This document shows positions 1 through 5,979 of a stretch of 7,890 nucleotides of DNA, piece after piece. Each line of letters starts with the position of its first letter. The first letter of the stretch is position 1. This stretch comes from Planctomycetota bacterium (GTDB lineage: Bacteria; Planctomycetota; Phycisphaerae; WQYP01): assembly GCA_021826605.1 (NCBI GenBank), contig JAKAZF010000108.1:1-7890 (forward strand), read 5' to 3'. The translations under genes and the position numbers were made by a program. The notes below the pieces were generated by a model that did no database searches, was not told where the DNA came from, and worked only from the letters and a program-made list of their open reading frames with translations.

Positions 1-1
1 T

Positions 2-151
2 ATGTTGAGGATCGAGGACGCCGCAGACGGCCGTTTGCCGCCCCAAGGCACTCCCGGCGGAGTTTCCAAACAGGCTCTTAAAAAGCCAGGGATCAGGACC
101 ATTAAGGCCTTGCAGAATCTGTCACAGGCCCGTTCCATTTTTCAAATTTAA
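2..151 (+). CDS. Possible C-terminal end of an upstream gene (partial)
   Basis: This frame is open from the window edge to a TAA at 149-151, giving 49 codons. The sequence is rich in Lys, Arg and Gln with few rare residues, and includes the stretch KQALKKPGIRTIKALQNLSQ, which would suit an amphipathic, basic C-terminal helix. A perfect hairpin begins two bases after the stop, which is what one expects at the end of a gene. An ATG at the very first codon (position 2) has no visible ribosome binding site because the window starts there, so this could be a tail or a tiny ORF. I do not recognise a family. The call rests only on the open frame and its position, so it could be chance. Confidence 0.3.
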   Translation: MLRIEDAADGRLPPQGTPGGVSKQALKKPGIRTIKALQNLSQARSIFQI

Positions 152-153
152 CG

Positions 154-171
154 GTGCGCCGGGCGGCGCAC
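154..171 (+). terminator. Perfect 7-bp GC-rich hairpin after the upstream frame
   Basis: GTGCGCC (154-160) and GGCGCAC (165-171) are exact reverse complements around the 4-nt loop GGGC. The hairpin lies directly after the TAA at 149-151. There is no T-tract behind it, so it is not a textbook intrinsic terminator; it may be an mRNA 3'-end stabiliser or a factor-dependent end. It covers the GTG at 154 and touches the ATG at 172, which argues against those codons as starts of the DUF2752 gene. Confidence 0.4.
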
Positions 172-206
172 ATGGATGACGATTGTTTGTCCAGTGGCAA
201 GTCCGG

Positions 207-212
207 TATAAT
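207..212 (+). promoter_or_regulatory. Consensus -10 box for the DUF2752 gene, possibly leaderless
   Basis: A perfect TATAAT lies at 207-212 and the ATG of the DUF2752 gene begins at 220, seven bases after its end. A typical sigma70 start site falls 6-8 bases after the -10 box, so transcription would begin at or next to the A of the ATG. The -35 region is weak: TTGTTT at 183-188 gives an 18-bp spacer. No Shine-Dalgarno motif precedes the ATG, which agrees with leaderless translation. The promoter call is an inference from motif and spacing. Confidence 0.5.
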
Positions 213-219
213 CTCTGTC

Positions 220-723
220 ATGTCGCAGGTAATTGAAAAACCTGAATTTCCCATTGAATTAAGCGGTCCATACGCATGGGCGTATCGGCATCGCATTCGA
301 TTGTGGTCCGGTTTTCTGCTGTTGGTATTTGTACCGATGCTGGGAATCGGCGTGTATTTGAATCCCAGCCCCGCGGGTCTGGCAACGCATACGCAACTGG
401 GCCTGCCACCCTGCGGATTTTATACCGAATATGGCTGGCCCTGCCCTACCTGCGGCTACACCACGGCGGTATCCCATGTCGCCCATGGACAATGGCTCAC
501 AGCTCTGGCAACACAGCCCGGTGGTGCCATGGTCGGTTTTCTGGCGGTGGCAAGCGTGATCGTCGGAGGCCTGGGTGTGACCACCGGCAAATGGTATGGC
601 CCATCATTCTTCTGGTTTGCATGGAACCGGTGGAAGATTCTGATCTGCGCTGCGGCGATCATATTGGGCGCATGGGGATATAAAATTTTTATTATGAGTG
701 CATGGTTCCGTCACCACGGTTAG
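220..723 (+). CDS. DUF2752 family membrane protein
   Basis: This is a 167-aa protein of the DUF2752 family, small bacterial inner-membrane proteins of unknown function. The hallmark is a Cys-containing motif after the first membrane segment: C65, then C75-P-T-C78-G-Y-T-T-A. Three hydrophobic segments are visible at about residues 29-48, 102-120 and 139-156, and the loop before the first is basic (RHRIR). The paired cysteines resemble a metal- or redox-type knuckle, but no activity is established for the family. The frame extends upstream to a GTG at 154 and an ATG at 172. I chose ATG 220 because the hairpin at 154-171 covers the upstream starts, a TATAAT box sits at 207-212, and the protein then begins shortly before the basic N-terminal region. 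It is followed by 104 nt before the lipoprotein genes, so co-transcription is possible but not shown. Family assignment is confident; function is unknown. Confidence 0.85.
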   Translation: MSQVIEKPEFPIELSGPYAWAYRHRIRLWSGFLLLVFVPMLGIGVYLNPSPAGLATHTQLGLPPCGFYTEYGWPCPTCGYTTAVSHVAHGQWLTALATQPGGAMVGFLAVASVIVGGLGVTTGKWYGPSFFWFAWNRWKILICAAAIILGAWGYKIFIMSAWFRHHG

Positions 724-827
724 AATCCCCACTTGGCGGAGCTTTGGCGAGCTTACAGCGGACTGAAAAACCGGCCCGCGTGCGGAAGAATCAGGCATAG
801 CGGGTAGTTCATAGCCAGGAACAACGA

Positions 828-1508
828 ATGAATATTATTTTTCCTACAACTCGATACGTTAAATACATGACACCCGGCGGCGTGGCAATGGTTCTGACCA
901 TGCTGGTGCTGTTCATGGGAATCGGCGGCTGCACATTTCTTGGATTGGCGGCTGAAAACGCCATGGGCGTTGCGGTAAAGCCGCAATACCGCGGGTTGGA
1001 AAAGCAGAGCGTGGCCATTGTGGTATATGAAGATGCCTCAACCATGTTCACCTATCCGCAGGCGCAGGAGGAAGTTTCCGCATTTGTTTCCGCAGCGCTG
1101 AAAAAGCATCTTCCCAAGGCACATATTCTGGATTATCACCTGGTATTGAACTACCAGAATGCCAATCCCAACTGGGATGTTTTACCCGTGAAAACCATCG
1201 GCCGGCATTTCGGCGTTTCGCGCGTGGTGTACATTGAATTGCTGAATTATACGGTGCACTCCCAGCAGACCAATTACGTTCTGCAAGGGGATATCGCGGC
1301 CCATGTTGCCGTTTACAACATGAACATTCCAGGTGATGGCGAAGTGTTTCACACGGATATTGATGCCAGATGGCCAAAGGGCGGGCCACTGCCGGGATAT
1401 AACACCGATGCCAATACGGTACGTATGAATACTTTGCAGCGATTCAGCACCCTGCTGGCCCGCTGCTTTTACACCTGGCATAATCGAGGCAATGGCTATG
1501 CGAATTAA
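828..1508 (+). CDS. Uncharacterised lipoprotein, first of a related pair
   Basis: This 226-aa protein has a lipoprotein signal peptide: a basic N-terminus, a hydrophobic run at about residues 18-33 and the lipobox I-G-G-C with C35 as the lipidated residue. It is therefore exported and membrane-anchored. The mature part begins with a hydrophobic strand (VAIVVY), then a long helix and a second core, TIGRHFGVSRVVYIELLNYT. This order resembles the alpha/beta fold of TolB-N, LpoB and GNA1162-type (DUF799) lipoproteins, but I cannot assign it to one of them. The start at 828 is supported by AGGA (817-820) seven bases upstream. The last bases overlap the next gene, which encodes a protein with the same pattern. 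The function is unknown; an envelope assembly or accessory role is only inferred from the fold-like pattern. It could instead be a lineage-specific family. Confidence 0.8.
   Translation: MNIIFPTTRYVKYMTPGGVAMVLTMLVLFMGIGGCTFLGLAAENAMGVAVKPQYRGLEKQSVAIVVYEDASTMFTYPQAQEEVSAFVSAALKKHLPKAHILDYHLVLNYQNANPNWDVLPVKTIGRHFGVSRVVYIELLNYTVHSQQTNYVLQGDIAAHVAVYNMNIPGDGEVFHTDIDARWPKGGPLPGYNTDANTVRMNTLQRFSTLLARCFYTWHNRGNGYAN
1486..1489 (+). promoter_or_regulatory. Ribosome binding site that decides the second lipoprotein start
   Basis: GAGG at 1486-1489 lies inside the 3' end of the first lipoprotein gene. It is two bases before the ATG at 1492, too close, and eight bases before the ATG at 1498, a normal distance. 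This favours 1498 as the start and gives an 11-nt overlap with the preceding gene. Confidence 0.5.
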
Positions 1509-2145
1509 AGCATTTTATCTCAAAGCGACTTTACTGGCCACGCTGATGATCACGACCGCTTTTTGTCTGGGCGGATGTGAATTGGCTTATCTTTTTGCCG
1601 GCAACGGTTCTCATGCGGCACTTTACAAACTGCCCGTGAAGAACCGGGTTCTGGTGCTGATCGATACATCCGCCAACAGCCAGTTAAGCATTCATGCCAT
1701 GGCCACGTTGATGACACTGGTAAATCAAACGCTTTATTCTCACAAATGCGCGAATCAATTTGTACCGGCCTTCCGGATTGTGGCTCTGCAGCGACAAAAC
1801 CCGGAGAAATACCATTCCATGGGAATTGCGGACATCGCCCATGCGGTCCATGCCAATGATGTTATTTATATCTACGTGAAACGCTTTGATATCACGCTCG
1901 AAAGTGCGGGGCAACTGACCAAAGGAAGTGCGGACGCGATGGTAAAAGTTGTCGATGAAAACGGCAATCGCCTCTGGCCGAAAGACGGTTCCCCCGGAGC
2001 ATCCATCATTGCCCGCATTCCCACCTCCACGGCTGTAAGTCAAAGCCCGCAAGCTGTCGAAAACGGCCTGGTCGTCATCCTGGCCCGCCGCATTTCACGC
2101 ATTTTCTACCGCTACGCAGTAGGCTTCCAGCCCAAGTCGGAATGA
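1498..2145 (+). CDS. Uncharacterised lipoprotein, second of a related pair
   Basis: From ATG 1498 this is a 215-aa protein; an in-frame ATG at 1492 would add two residues. It starts with a basic MRIK followed by a hydrophobic segment and the lipobox C-L-G-G-C (C27 lipidated). The mature part repeats the layout of the preceding protein: a hydrophobic strand (VLVLID), a helix, the core IADIAHAVHANDVIYIYVKR, then a Gly/Ser-Ala-acidic strand and a W-P turn (RLWPKDG here, ARWPKGG in its partner). I read the two as diverged paralogues from an old tandem duplication. The overlap by 11 nt suggests translational coupling and balanced amounts, as expected if the proteins form a complex or act in sequence. 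Function is unknown. The gene ends 154 nt before the insertion sequence and a terminator-like hairpin lies between. Confidence 0.8.
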   Translation: MRIKAFYLKATLLATLMITTAFCLGGCELAYLFAGNGSHAALYKLPVKNRVLVLIDTSANSQLSIHAMATLMTLVNQTLYSHKCANQFVPAFRIVALQRQNPEKYHSMGIADIAHAVHANDVIYIYVKRFDITLESAGQLTKGSADAMVKVVDENGNRLWPKDGSPGASIIARIPTSTAVSQSPQAVENGLVVILARRISRIFYRYAVGFQPKSE

Positions 2146-2201
2146 TTTCGTGGCCGCGATTGTTGGACAAAACTCGGCCATACACAACCGGCACCGGCTG
2201 T

Positions 2202-2207
2202 TACAAT
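2202..2207 (+). promoter_or_regulatory. Weak candidate -10 box upstream of the insertion sequence
   Basis: TACAAT (five of six consensus positions) lies at 2202-2207. With a 17-bp spacer the -35 would be CATACA at 2179-2184, which matches only three positions. No start codon with a good ribosome binding site follows before the insertion sequence. If real, it may once have served the VOC gene now beyond the element, but this is speculative. Confidence 0.2.
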
Positions 2208-2253
2208 CGTTGATCAAAAGACACATTCCATTGTTTTAGACGGTTTCGCCCGC

Positions 2254-2294
2254 AATGCTCTGCCCCGCCATCGGCAGGCGCGGCCGAAAGCATT
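2254..2294 (+). terminator. Imperfect terminator-like hairpin at the end of the lipoprotein unit
   Basis: Two stacked stems can form: AATGCT (2254-2259) with AGCATT (2289-2294), and CTGCC (2260-2264) with GGCAG (2273-2277). The inner loop is 8 nt and an 11-nt bulge lies on the 3' side. A T-rich stretch follows (ATTTCT to 2300). It is placed about 110 nt after the second lipoprotein stop and directly abuts the left inverted repeat of the insertion sequence. The large bulge makes it a doubtful terminator. Confidence 0.3.
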
Positions 2295-2299
2295 ATTTC

Positions 2300-2320
2300 T
2301 AACCTAACCTTCGCACTTTG
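2300..2320 (+). repeat. Left terminal inverted repeat of the insertion sequence
   Basis: The sequence runs from TAACC at 2300 to CACTTTG at 2320. Its reverse complement recurs at 4324-4344 with one mismatch (T at 2305 against the equivalent of C on the other end). Identity stops on both sides of these 21 bases. Confidence 0.85.
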
Positions 2321-2462
2321 CGTGTGTTTTTGATCGAAAAAAATAGGAAAAGGGCCTTGTCGCTATCAAAAAGCGGTGTTTTTTTTCAAAACCGTTCTGG
2401 TACAGACCTACTTGGGGGAAATTTACTGTCTTTTTGGGGCCTTGTTTGCGATATTAATACCC

Positions 2463-4259
2463 ATGTTCATCAGTGCCAGTGATCGCAAGAAGAATGGGAA
2501 ATCGCACACCTATCATCGCGTGATGGAGAAGCGGTGCGTCGCCGAGGGGCGATGGATACAGCGGCAGGTGGCCTATCTGGGCGAACTCACCAGTTCGCAG
2601 AAGGAGTCCTGGCAAAGAGCCTTGCGGGTCTTTGATCCGCAGCGTGGGCAAATGCAAACCATGACGCTGTTTGCCGAGCCCGAAGTGGTTCCCCCGGACC
2701 AGCTCAACAGCGTGGCGATCTGTTTGAATCAGATCAAGCTTCACCGTCCCCGGTTTTATGGTGACTGCTGGCTGGGTTGTGAACTGTGGCGCGAGTTGCA
2801 GTTGGATCAGTTCTGGCGTTCGCGTCTGATGGCCGATGGGCGTTCAGGTGTGGCGTGGGAGAAGGTACTGGCTTTGCTGGTGGTCAATAGACTCATTGCA
2901 CCGGGCAGCGAGTTCCGCCTGCATCGCCAGTGGTTTAATCGCAGTGCCATGGATGAACTCCTGGATGTCGATGGCGCAGTGGCCTGCAAAGATCGGTTAT
3001 ACCGTTGTCTGGATCGGATTATGGAACATCGTGCGGATTTGTTCCGGCACCTGCAGAGGCGTTGGAGGGACTTGTTCAGCGTCTCGTTTGATGTGTTGTT
3101 GTATGATCTGACCAGCACGTACTTTGAAGGATTATGTGAGGAGATTCCCATGGCCAAGCATGGCTACAGCCGTGATGGCCGTCCGGATTGTCGGCAAGTG
3201 GTCATCGCGTTGATTGTGACCCCGGACGGCTTGCCGATGGCGTATGAGGTTATGCCCGGCAATACATCGGATAAAACCACCCTTTCATCATTCCTCAAAA
3301 ACATCGAAGACCTGTACGGTCAGGCCCGGCGGGTGTGGATCATGGATCGCGGGATTCCCACCGAGCAGACTCTGGCGGAGATGCGGAACCGTGGCATTGA
3401 TTATCTCGTTGGCACACCCAAGGGAAAACTACGTGCTCTTGAGCGGCAACTTCTGGATAAGCCATGGAAGCAGGTTCGCGACGGTGTGGAGGTCAAGCTC
3501 TCGCAGGATGCGTTGGAACTCTGGGTTCTGGCAAAGAGCGTCGGGCGGCAGGACAAGGAAGTGGCTATTCGTCGCAGGAAATTAAGACGGTTCTTTAAGG
3601 GCCTGTTGGCCCTGCGCAGAAGCCTGCCAAATCGGGACCAGTTATTGCAACGCATCGGGGTGTTGCGGCACGAAGCCGGACGCGCTGCGGGACTGGTGGC
3701 CATTGAGATTCCCAAGGCCAGAGAACCCGTGACCCGTGAAACATTCCGTTACCGTTTACGCACGGAGGAGTTCAAGGAGGCGGAAAGACTTGATGGCCAT
3801 TACCTTCTGCGCACCAGCCTGAAGGCGGAGGATCCTGAAGTGCTCTGGCAACGGTACACCCAACTGACAAATATTGAGGCCGCGTTCAAATGCCTCAAGA
3901 GTGATTTGAATATTCGCCCCATTCATCATCAGGTTCAGCCCCGGGTGGAGGCGCATATCTTCGTGGCGTTCATGGGATACGCCCTGACGGCAACCCTGCA
4001 GATGCGCACCCGCCAGCACGCACCGGGCCTGACACCCCGTGCGGTGCTTGAGCAACTTGCCGCAATCCAGATGATTGATGTGCATCTTCCGGTCAACGAC
4101 GGGCGCTGTCTTGTGATGGCCCGCCATACTGAACCGGAACCGGAGCAGCAATTGCTGCTCAATAAGCTGGGGCTGCATCTTCCGGAACAGCCGCCACCGA
4201 AGATCTACGCCAGTCAATTGGCGGCCCTGGCACCGTATATGGAGGTAGCCCCCCCCTGA
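2463..4259 (+). CDS. IS1634-type DDE transposase
   Basis: This 598-aa transposase catalyses cut-and-paste type movement of the surrounding element. The N-terminus (KKNGKSHTYHRVMEKR, then RQVAYLGEL) is typical of IS1634-like members. The DDE triad is visible: D215 in YDLTSTYFEG, D295 in WIMDRGIPTE and E472 in NIEAAFKCLKSDL. The last motif has E followed six residues later by K, as in the IS4 superfamily; the usual R before E is L, as I recall for IS1634 relatives. The frame is open upstream to a GTG at 2376, but those 29 residues are hydrophobic and not family-like, and MFI at 2463 fits the family start. No good ribosome binding site precedes 2463, so expression is probably low. An 8-C run (4249-4256) lies just before the stop. 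The gene appears intact, so the element may be active. Confidence 0.93.
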   Translation: MFISASDRKKNGKSHTYHRVMEKRCVAEGRWIQRQVAYLGELTSSQKESWQRALRVFDPQRGQMQTMTLFAEPEVVPPDQLNSVAICLNQIKLHRPRFYGDCWLGCELWRELQLDQFWRSRLMADGRSGVAWEKVLALLVVNRLIAPGSEFRLHRQWFNRSAMDELLDVDGAVACKDRLYRCLDRIMEHRADLFRHLQRRWRDLFSVSFDVLLYDLTSTYFEGLCEEIPMAKHGYSRDGRPDCRQVVIALIVTPDGLPMAYEVMPGNTSDKTTLSSFLKNIEDLYGQARRVWIMDRGIPTEQTLAEMRNRGIDYLVGTPKGKLRALERQLLDKPWKQVRDGVEVKLSQDALELWVLAKSVGRQDKEVAIRRRKLRRFFKGLLALRRSLPNRDQLLQRIGVLRHEAGRAAGLVAIEIPKAREPVTRETFRYRLRTEEFKEAERLDGHYLLRTSLKAEDPEVLWQRYTQLTNIEAAFKCLKSDLNIRPIHHQVQPRVEAHIFVAFMGYALTATLQMRTRQHAPGLTPRAVLEQLAAIQMIDVHLPVNDGRCLVMARHTEPEPEQQLLLNKLGLHLPEQPPPKIYASQLAALAPYMEVAPP

Positions 4260-4293
4260 ATTCCGCATGAGTTTATGGTACAGACTTTTACCC

Positions 4294-4319
4294 CTGGTTG
4301 AACGCCAGAGCCTTTTTTT
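4294..4319 (+). terminator. Weak hairpin with T7 tract after the transposase
   Basis: CTGG (4294-4297) pairs with CCAG (4305-4308) around a 7-nt loop, and a run of seven T follows at 4313-4319 after four bases. The stem is only 4 bp, so this is at best a weak intrinsic terminator inside the right end of the insertion sequence. It would limit transposase read-through into the VOC gene. Confidence 0.3.
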
Positions 4320-4323
4320 GTGC

Positions 4324-4344
4324 CAAAGTGCGAAGGTTGGGTTA
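4324..4344 (+). repeat. Right terminal inverted repeat of the insertion sequence
   Basis: CAAAGTGCGAAGGTTGGGTTA is, apart from its middle-outer G at 4339, the reverse complement of 2300-2320. It marks the right end of the element; the following TCTGCG belongs to the flanking chromosome. Confidence 0.85.
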
Positions 4345-4450
4345 TCTGCGTGATGGCGGATTGCGGACCTTGATTCCATGGCGATCTGATGCGGAAAGCC
4401 ATTGATTCGACGGCCTGGTTTTATGGCCGGTATTTTTCAAAGGAGACATC

Positions 4451-4897
4451 ATGTTTATCCAACCCCACCTCAATTTCGAGGGGCGGTGCGATGAAGCGAT
4501 CTCGTTTTATCGTACGGCCCTGGGCGCTCAAGTGCTCATGCTGCTGCGGTACAAGGAAATTCCATCTGATCCGGATCCACAGAAGTGGAAACCATCGCCG
4601 GATCTGGGGGAAAAAGTATGCCACGCCGCCGTTCGCGTAGGTGAAACGGTAATATTGGTGTCGGATGGCAAAAGTCTTGGAAATCCGACGTTCAAGGGCA
4701 TCATGCTTTCCCTGAATGTTCAAAGTGATGCGGAGGCCAAAGAATATTTTACAGCGCTTTCCAACGGAGGATCCGTGTTTATGCCGTTGGAAAAGACCTT
4801 TTTCTCATCCAGTTTCGGCATGGTTGCCGACCGCTTTGGTGTGCATTGGATGGTGCATGTCGTGCAGCAGTCGCCGGCCGACCGACCGAACCGGTAA
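4451..4897 (+). CDS. VOC family protein, PhnB-like
   Basis: This 148-aa protein belongs to the vicinal oxygen chelate (glyoxalase/bleomycin-resistance) superfamily, PhnB-like subgroup (COG2764). Visible marks are H6 in the first strand, the motif CDEAISFYRTALGA at about residues 13-26, and the C-terminal half ending in FGMVADRFGVHWMVHV, the usual D-x-F-G-x-x-W pattern. Two beta-alpha-beta-beta-beta halves fit the length. Members bind a divalent metal and act on varied small molecules; the substrate cannot be read from sequence, and PhnB itself is not a demonstrated phosphonate enzyme. The start is well supported by AAAGGAG at 4439-4445, five bases before the ATG. The gene begins 106 nt after the insertion sequence, which may have separated it from an older promoter. 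The DinB-like gene follows after 195 nt. Confidence 0.88.
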   Translation: MFIQPHLNFEGRCDEAISFYRTALGAQVLMLLRYKEIPSDPDPQKWKPSPDLGEKVCHAAVRVGETVILVSDGKSLGNPTFKGIMLSLNVQSDAEAKEYFTALSNGGSVFMPLEKTFFSSSFGMVADRFGVHWMVHVVQQSPADRPNR

Positions 4898-5034
4898 AAA
4901 AGGCAACTTGCTTGCAGCGGGACGGCAAGGTTAAGATACACCTCGGACTGATTGCAAACTGCGGGTCAGTTCATTGGTGTCTTGCGCCCGGTGCTCGGCG
5001 TTACGCAGGCATGCGACAGGGCCACAGTTGAGCC

Positions 5035-5062
5035 TTGTTATCCGTGTCGCGTGACGAATAAA
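5035..5062 (+). promoter_or_regulatory. Weak candidate promoter before the DinB-like gene
   Basis: TTGTTA at 5035-5040 and AATAAA at 5057-5062 are separated by 16 bp; each matches four of six consensus positions. The ATG follows 30 nt later. This is only suggestive, but the 195-nt gap after the VOC gene leaves room for a separate promoter. Confidence 0.2.
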
Positions 5063-5092
5063 TCTCTTTCTGAATTATTGACGGAGTTTCCC

Positions 5093-5593
5093 ATGACTTA
5101 TGCCCAATCGATGTTGCCGGAGTTTGATCAGGAAATGGCCAATACGCGCAAAGTGCTGGAACGTATTCCCGACGATAAGCTTGAGTGGCAGCCGCACCGA
5201 AAATCTCACACCATTGGCTGGAATGCCAATCACCTCGCGGATATGGTCAATTGGCTTACCGTTATACTGACATCGCCGTCGCTGGATCTTGCTCCCGTGG
5301 GCGGCCAACCGTATCAGGTGCCTGCCCTTGCGAGCCGCGGCGATATATTGCGGCATTTCGATCGCAATGTCAGTGCTGCGCGAAGCGCACTGTTGGCGGC
5401 CAAAGATGAGCAGTTCGGTCAGACTTGGACGCTGCTAAGCGGCGGTAAACCGATTCTGGCGATGCCGCGGGCTGCGATGATCCGCAGTTTTGTCCTCAAT
5501 CACATTATTCACCATCGTGCCATCGTGTGTGTGTATCTGCGTTTGAACGATGTTCCGGTTCCGGGCATGTACGGGCCATCCGGCGACGAATAA
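5093..5593 (+). CDS. DinB family protein (putative metal-dependent enzyme)
   Basis: This 166-aa protein fits the DinB/DUF664 family of four-helix-bundle metalloproteins. The three expected metal-binding histidines are visible: H47 in NHLAD on helix 2, and H137 and H141 in the H-x3-H pair of LNHIIHHRAI on helix 4. The family includes thiol-dependent (bacillithiol, mycothiol) S-transferases and many members of unknown activity; the substrate here cannot be told. The frame is open back to 4952, but ATG 5093 has GGAG (5083-5086) six bases upstream and gives a standard family length and N-terminus (MTYAQSMLPEFDQEMANTRK), while the 47 extra residues upstream are Cys-rich and not family-like. It is named after a DNA-damage-inducible Bacillus gene and is unrelated to DNA polymerase IV. 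It may share stress or detoxification duties with the VOC protein, which is a guess from proximity. Confidence 0.88.
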   Translation: MTYAQSMLPEFDQEMANTRKVLERIPDDKLEWQPHRKSHTIGWNANHLADMVNWLTVILTSPSLDLAPVGGQPYQVPALASRGDILRHFDRNVSAARSALLAAKDEQFGQTWTLLSGGKPILAMPRAAMIRSFVLNHIIHHRAIVCVYLRLNDVPVPGMYGPSGDE

Positions 5594-5979
5594 TCTCGTA
5601 ACGTGCTTGATCTGATCCGAGAGGTAAATGCCGCATTGCCCTGGCGTGCCGTACGGTGTCGAACAGCGGTTCAAGATTAAGCGTCTTCAACGCTTTACGC
5701 CCGATCTGCAGCCGGTCATTGGGTTGCGGTCAACATTTCGTCCCGGCGCTGAATTACGCGCGGATCGCACCGGATGGCAATAAATGATCTGATCTTCGTT
5801 CCAGGCTCGCACAACATATGCCAACTCCGGCAATTCATGCGTAATGCCACCGCATTGCGCTATCGCTAAATATTTTTGCGCTTCCCATGCTTGCGGGCAT
5901 TAAACGGCGCTGTATCGTTGATTGTTTGACGGAATCGCCGATGAATGACCGCATTCATCTTATAAAAGAGATCATCACG
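5594..5979. other. Gene-poor stretch with possible gene debris
   Basis: No convincing gene fills this stretch between the DinB-like and mannanase genes. A 51-codon + strand frame (5628-5783) is listed separately. On the - strand a frame of 70 codons (5899 down to 5690, stop at 5687-5689) has no ATG but reads protein-like (for example ITHELPELAYVVRAWNEDQI). A second - strand frame continues toward the DinB gene (KALKTLNLEPLFDTVRHARA). Together these could be a degraded, frameshifted gene. A 6-bp hairpin, AAGCGT (5679-5684) with ACGCTT (5690-5695), has no T-tract. The 10-mer TGATCTGATC occurs at 5608-5617 and 5785-5794. No clear promoter for the mannanase was found. Confidence 0.4.
5628..5783 (+). 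CDS. Small ORF of 51 codons, doubtful
   Basis: An ATG at 5628 opens a 51-aa frame ending in TAA at 5781-5783. GAGAGG lies just upstream (ends at 5624), but only three bases separate it from the ATG, closer than usual. The product would be basic and soluble (PYGVEQRFKIKRLQRFTPDL and so on), with no signal peptide or known motif. The opposite strand also reads protein-like here, so it may be a chance frame. I do not recognise it. Confidence 0.2.
   Translation: MPHCPGVPYGVEQRFKIKRLQRFTPDLQPVIGLRSTFRPGAELRADRTGWQ

Larger units (their letters stand above)
2300..4344 (+). mobile_element. Complete insertion sequence of IS1634 type (IS4 superfamily)
   Basis: The element is about 2045 bp, bounded by inverted repeats of 21 bp with one mismatch, and carries one long transposase gene in the orientation expected for an intact element. 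About 160 bp of noncoding DNA lies on the left and 85 bp on the right of the transposase. I see no short target duplication next to the repeats, nor a longer one in the roughly 100 bp on either side that I compared by eye. IS1634 members can make long or variable target duplications, so absence of a short one does not exclude this family. The exact outer ends could shift by a base or two. It sits in what was an intergenic gap, so it interrupts no recognisable gene. Confidence 0.85.

Noticed and set aside
154..219. Upstream extension of the DUF2752 gene to GTG 154 or ATG 172
   Set aside because: The codons lie in or next to a perfect hairpin, have no ribosome binding site, and a TATAAT box lies downstream of them.
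736..757. Near tandem repeat (TTGGCGGAGCT, TTGGCGAGCTT) before the first lipoprotein gene
   Set aside because: Only two imperfect units of about 11 bp with no clear -10 box at the right distance; not enough for an operator call.
2376..2462. Extension of the transposase to GTG 2376
   Set aside because: The 29 extra residues are hydrophobic and unlike IS1634-type N-termini, which begin at the MFI equivalent of 2463.
2398..4285. TGGTACAGAC direct repeat at 2398-2407 and 4276-4285
   Set aside because: Both copies lie inside the insertion sequence at unequal distances from its ends and flank nothing coherent; probably chance.
3756..4379. 207-codon minus-strand frame inside the transposase region
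   Set aside because: It is antisense to the conserved DDE domain, lacks family motifs and crosses the end of the element.
4952..5092. 47-residue N-terminal extension of the DinB-like protein
   Set aside because: Internal ATG 5093 has GGAG at a good distance and gives the normal family length.
5926..5966. TTGACG and TATAAA as a mannanase promoter
   Set aside because: The spacer is 29 bp, far beyond the usual 16-18 bp.
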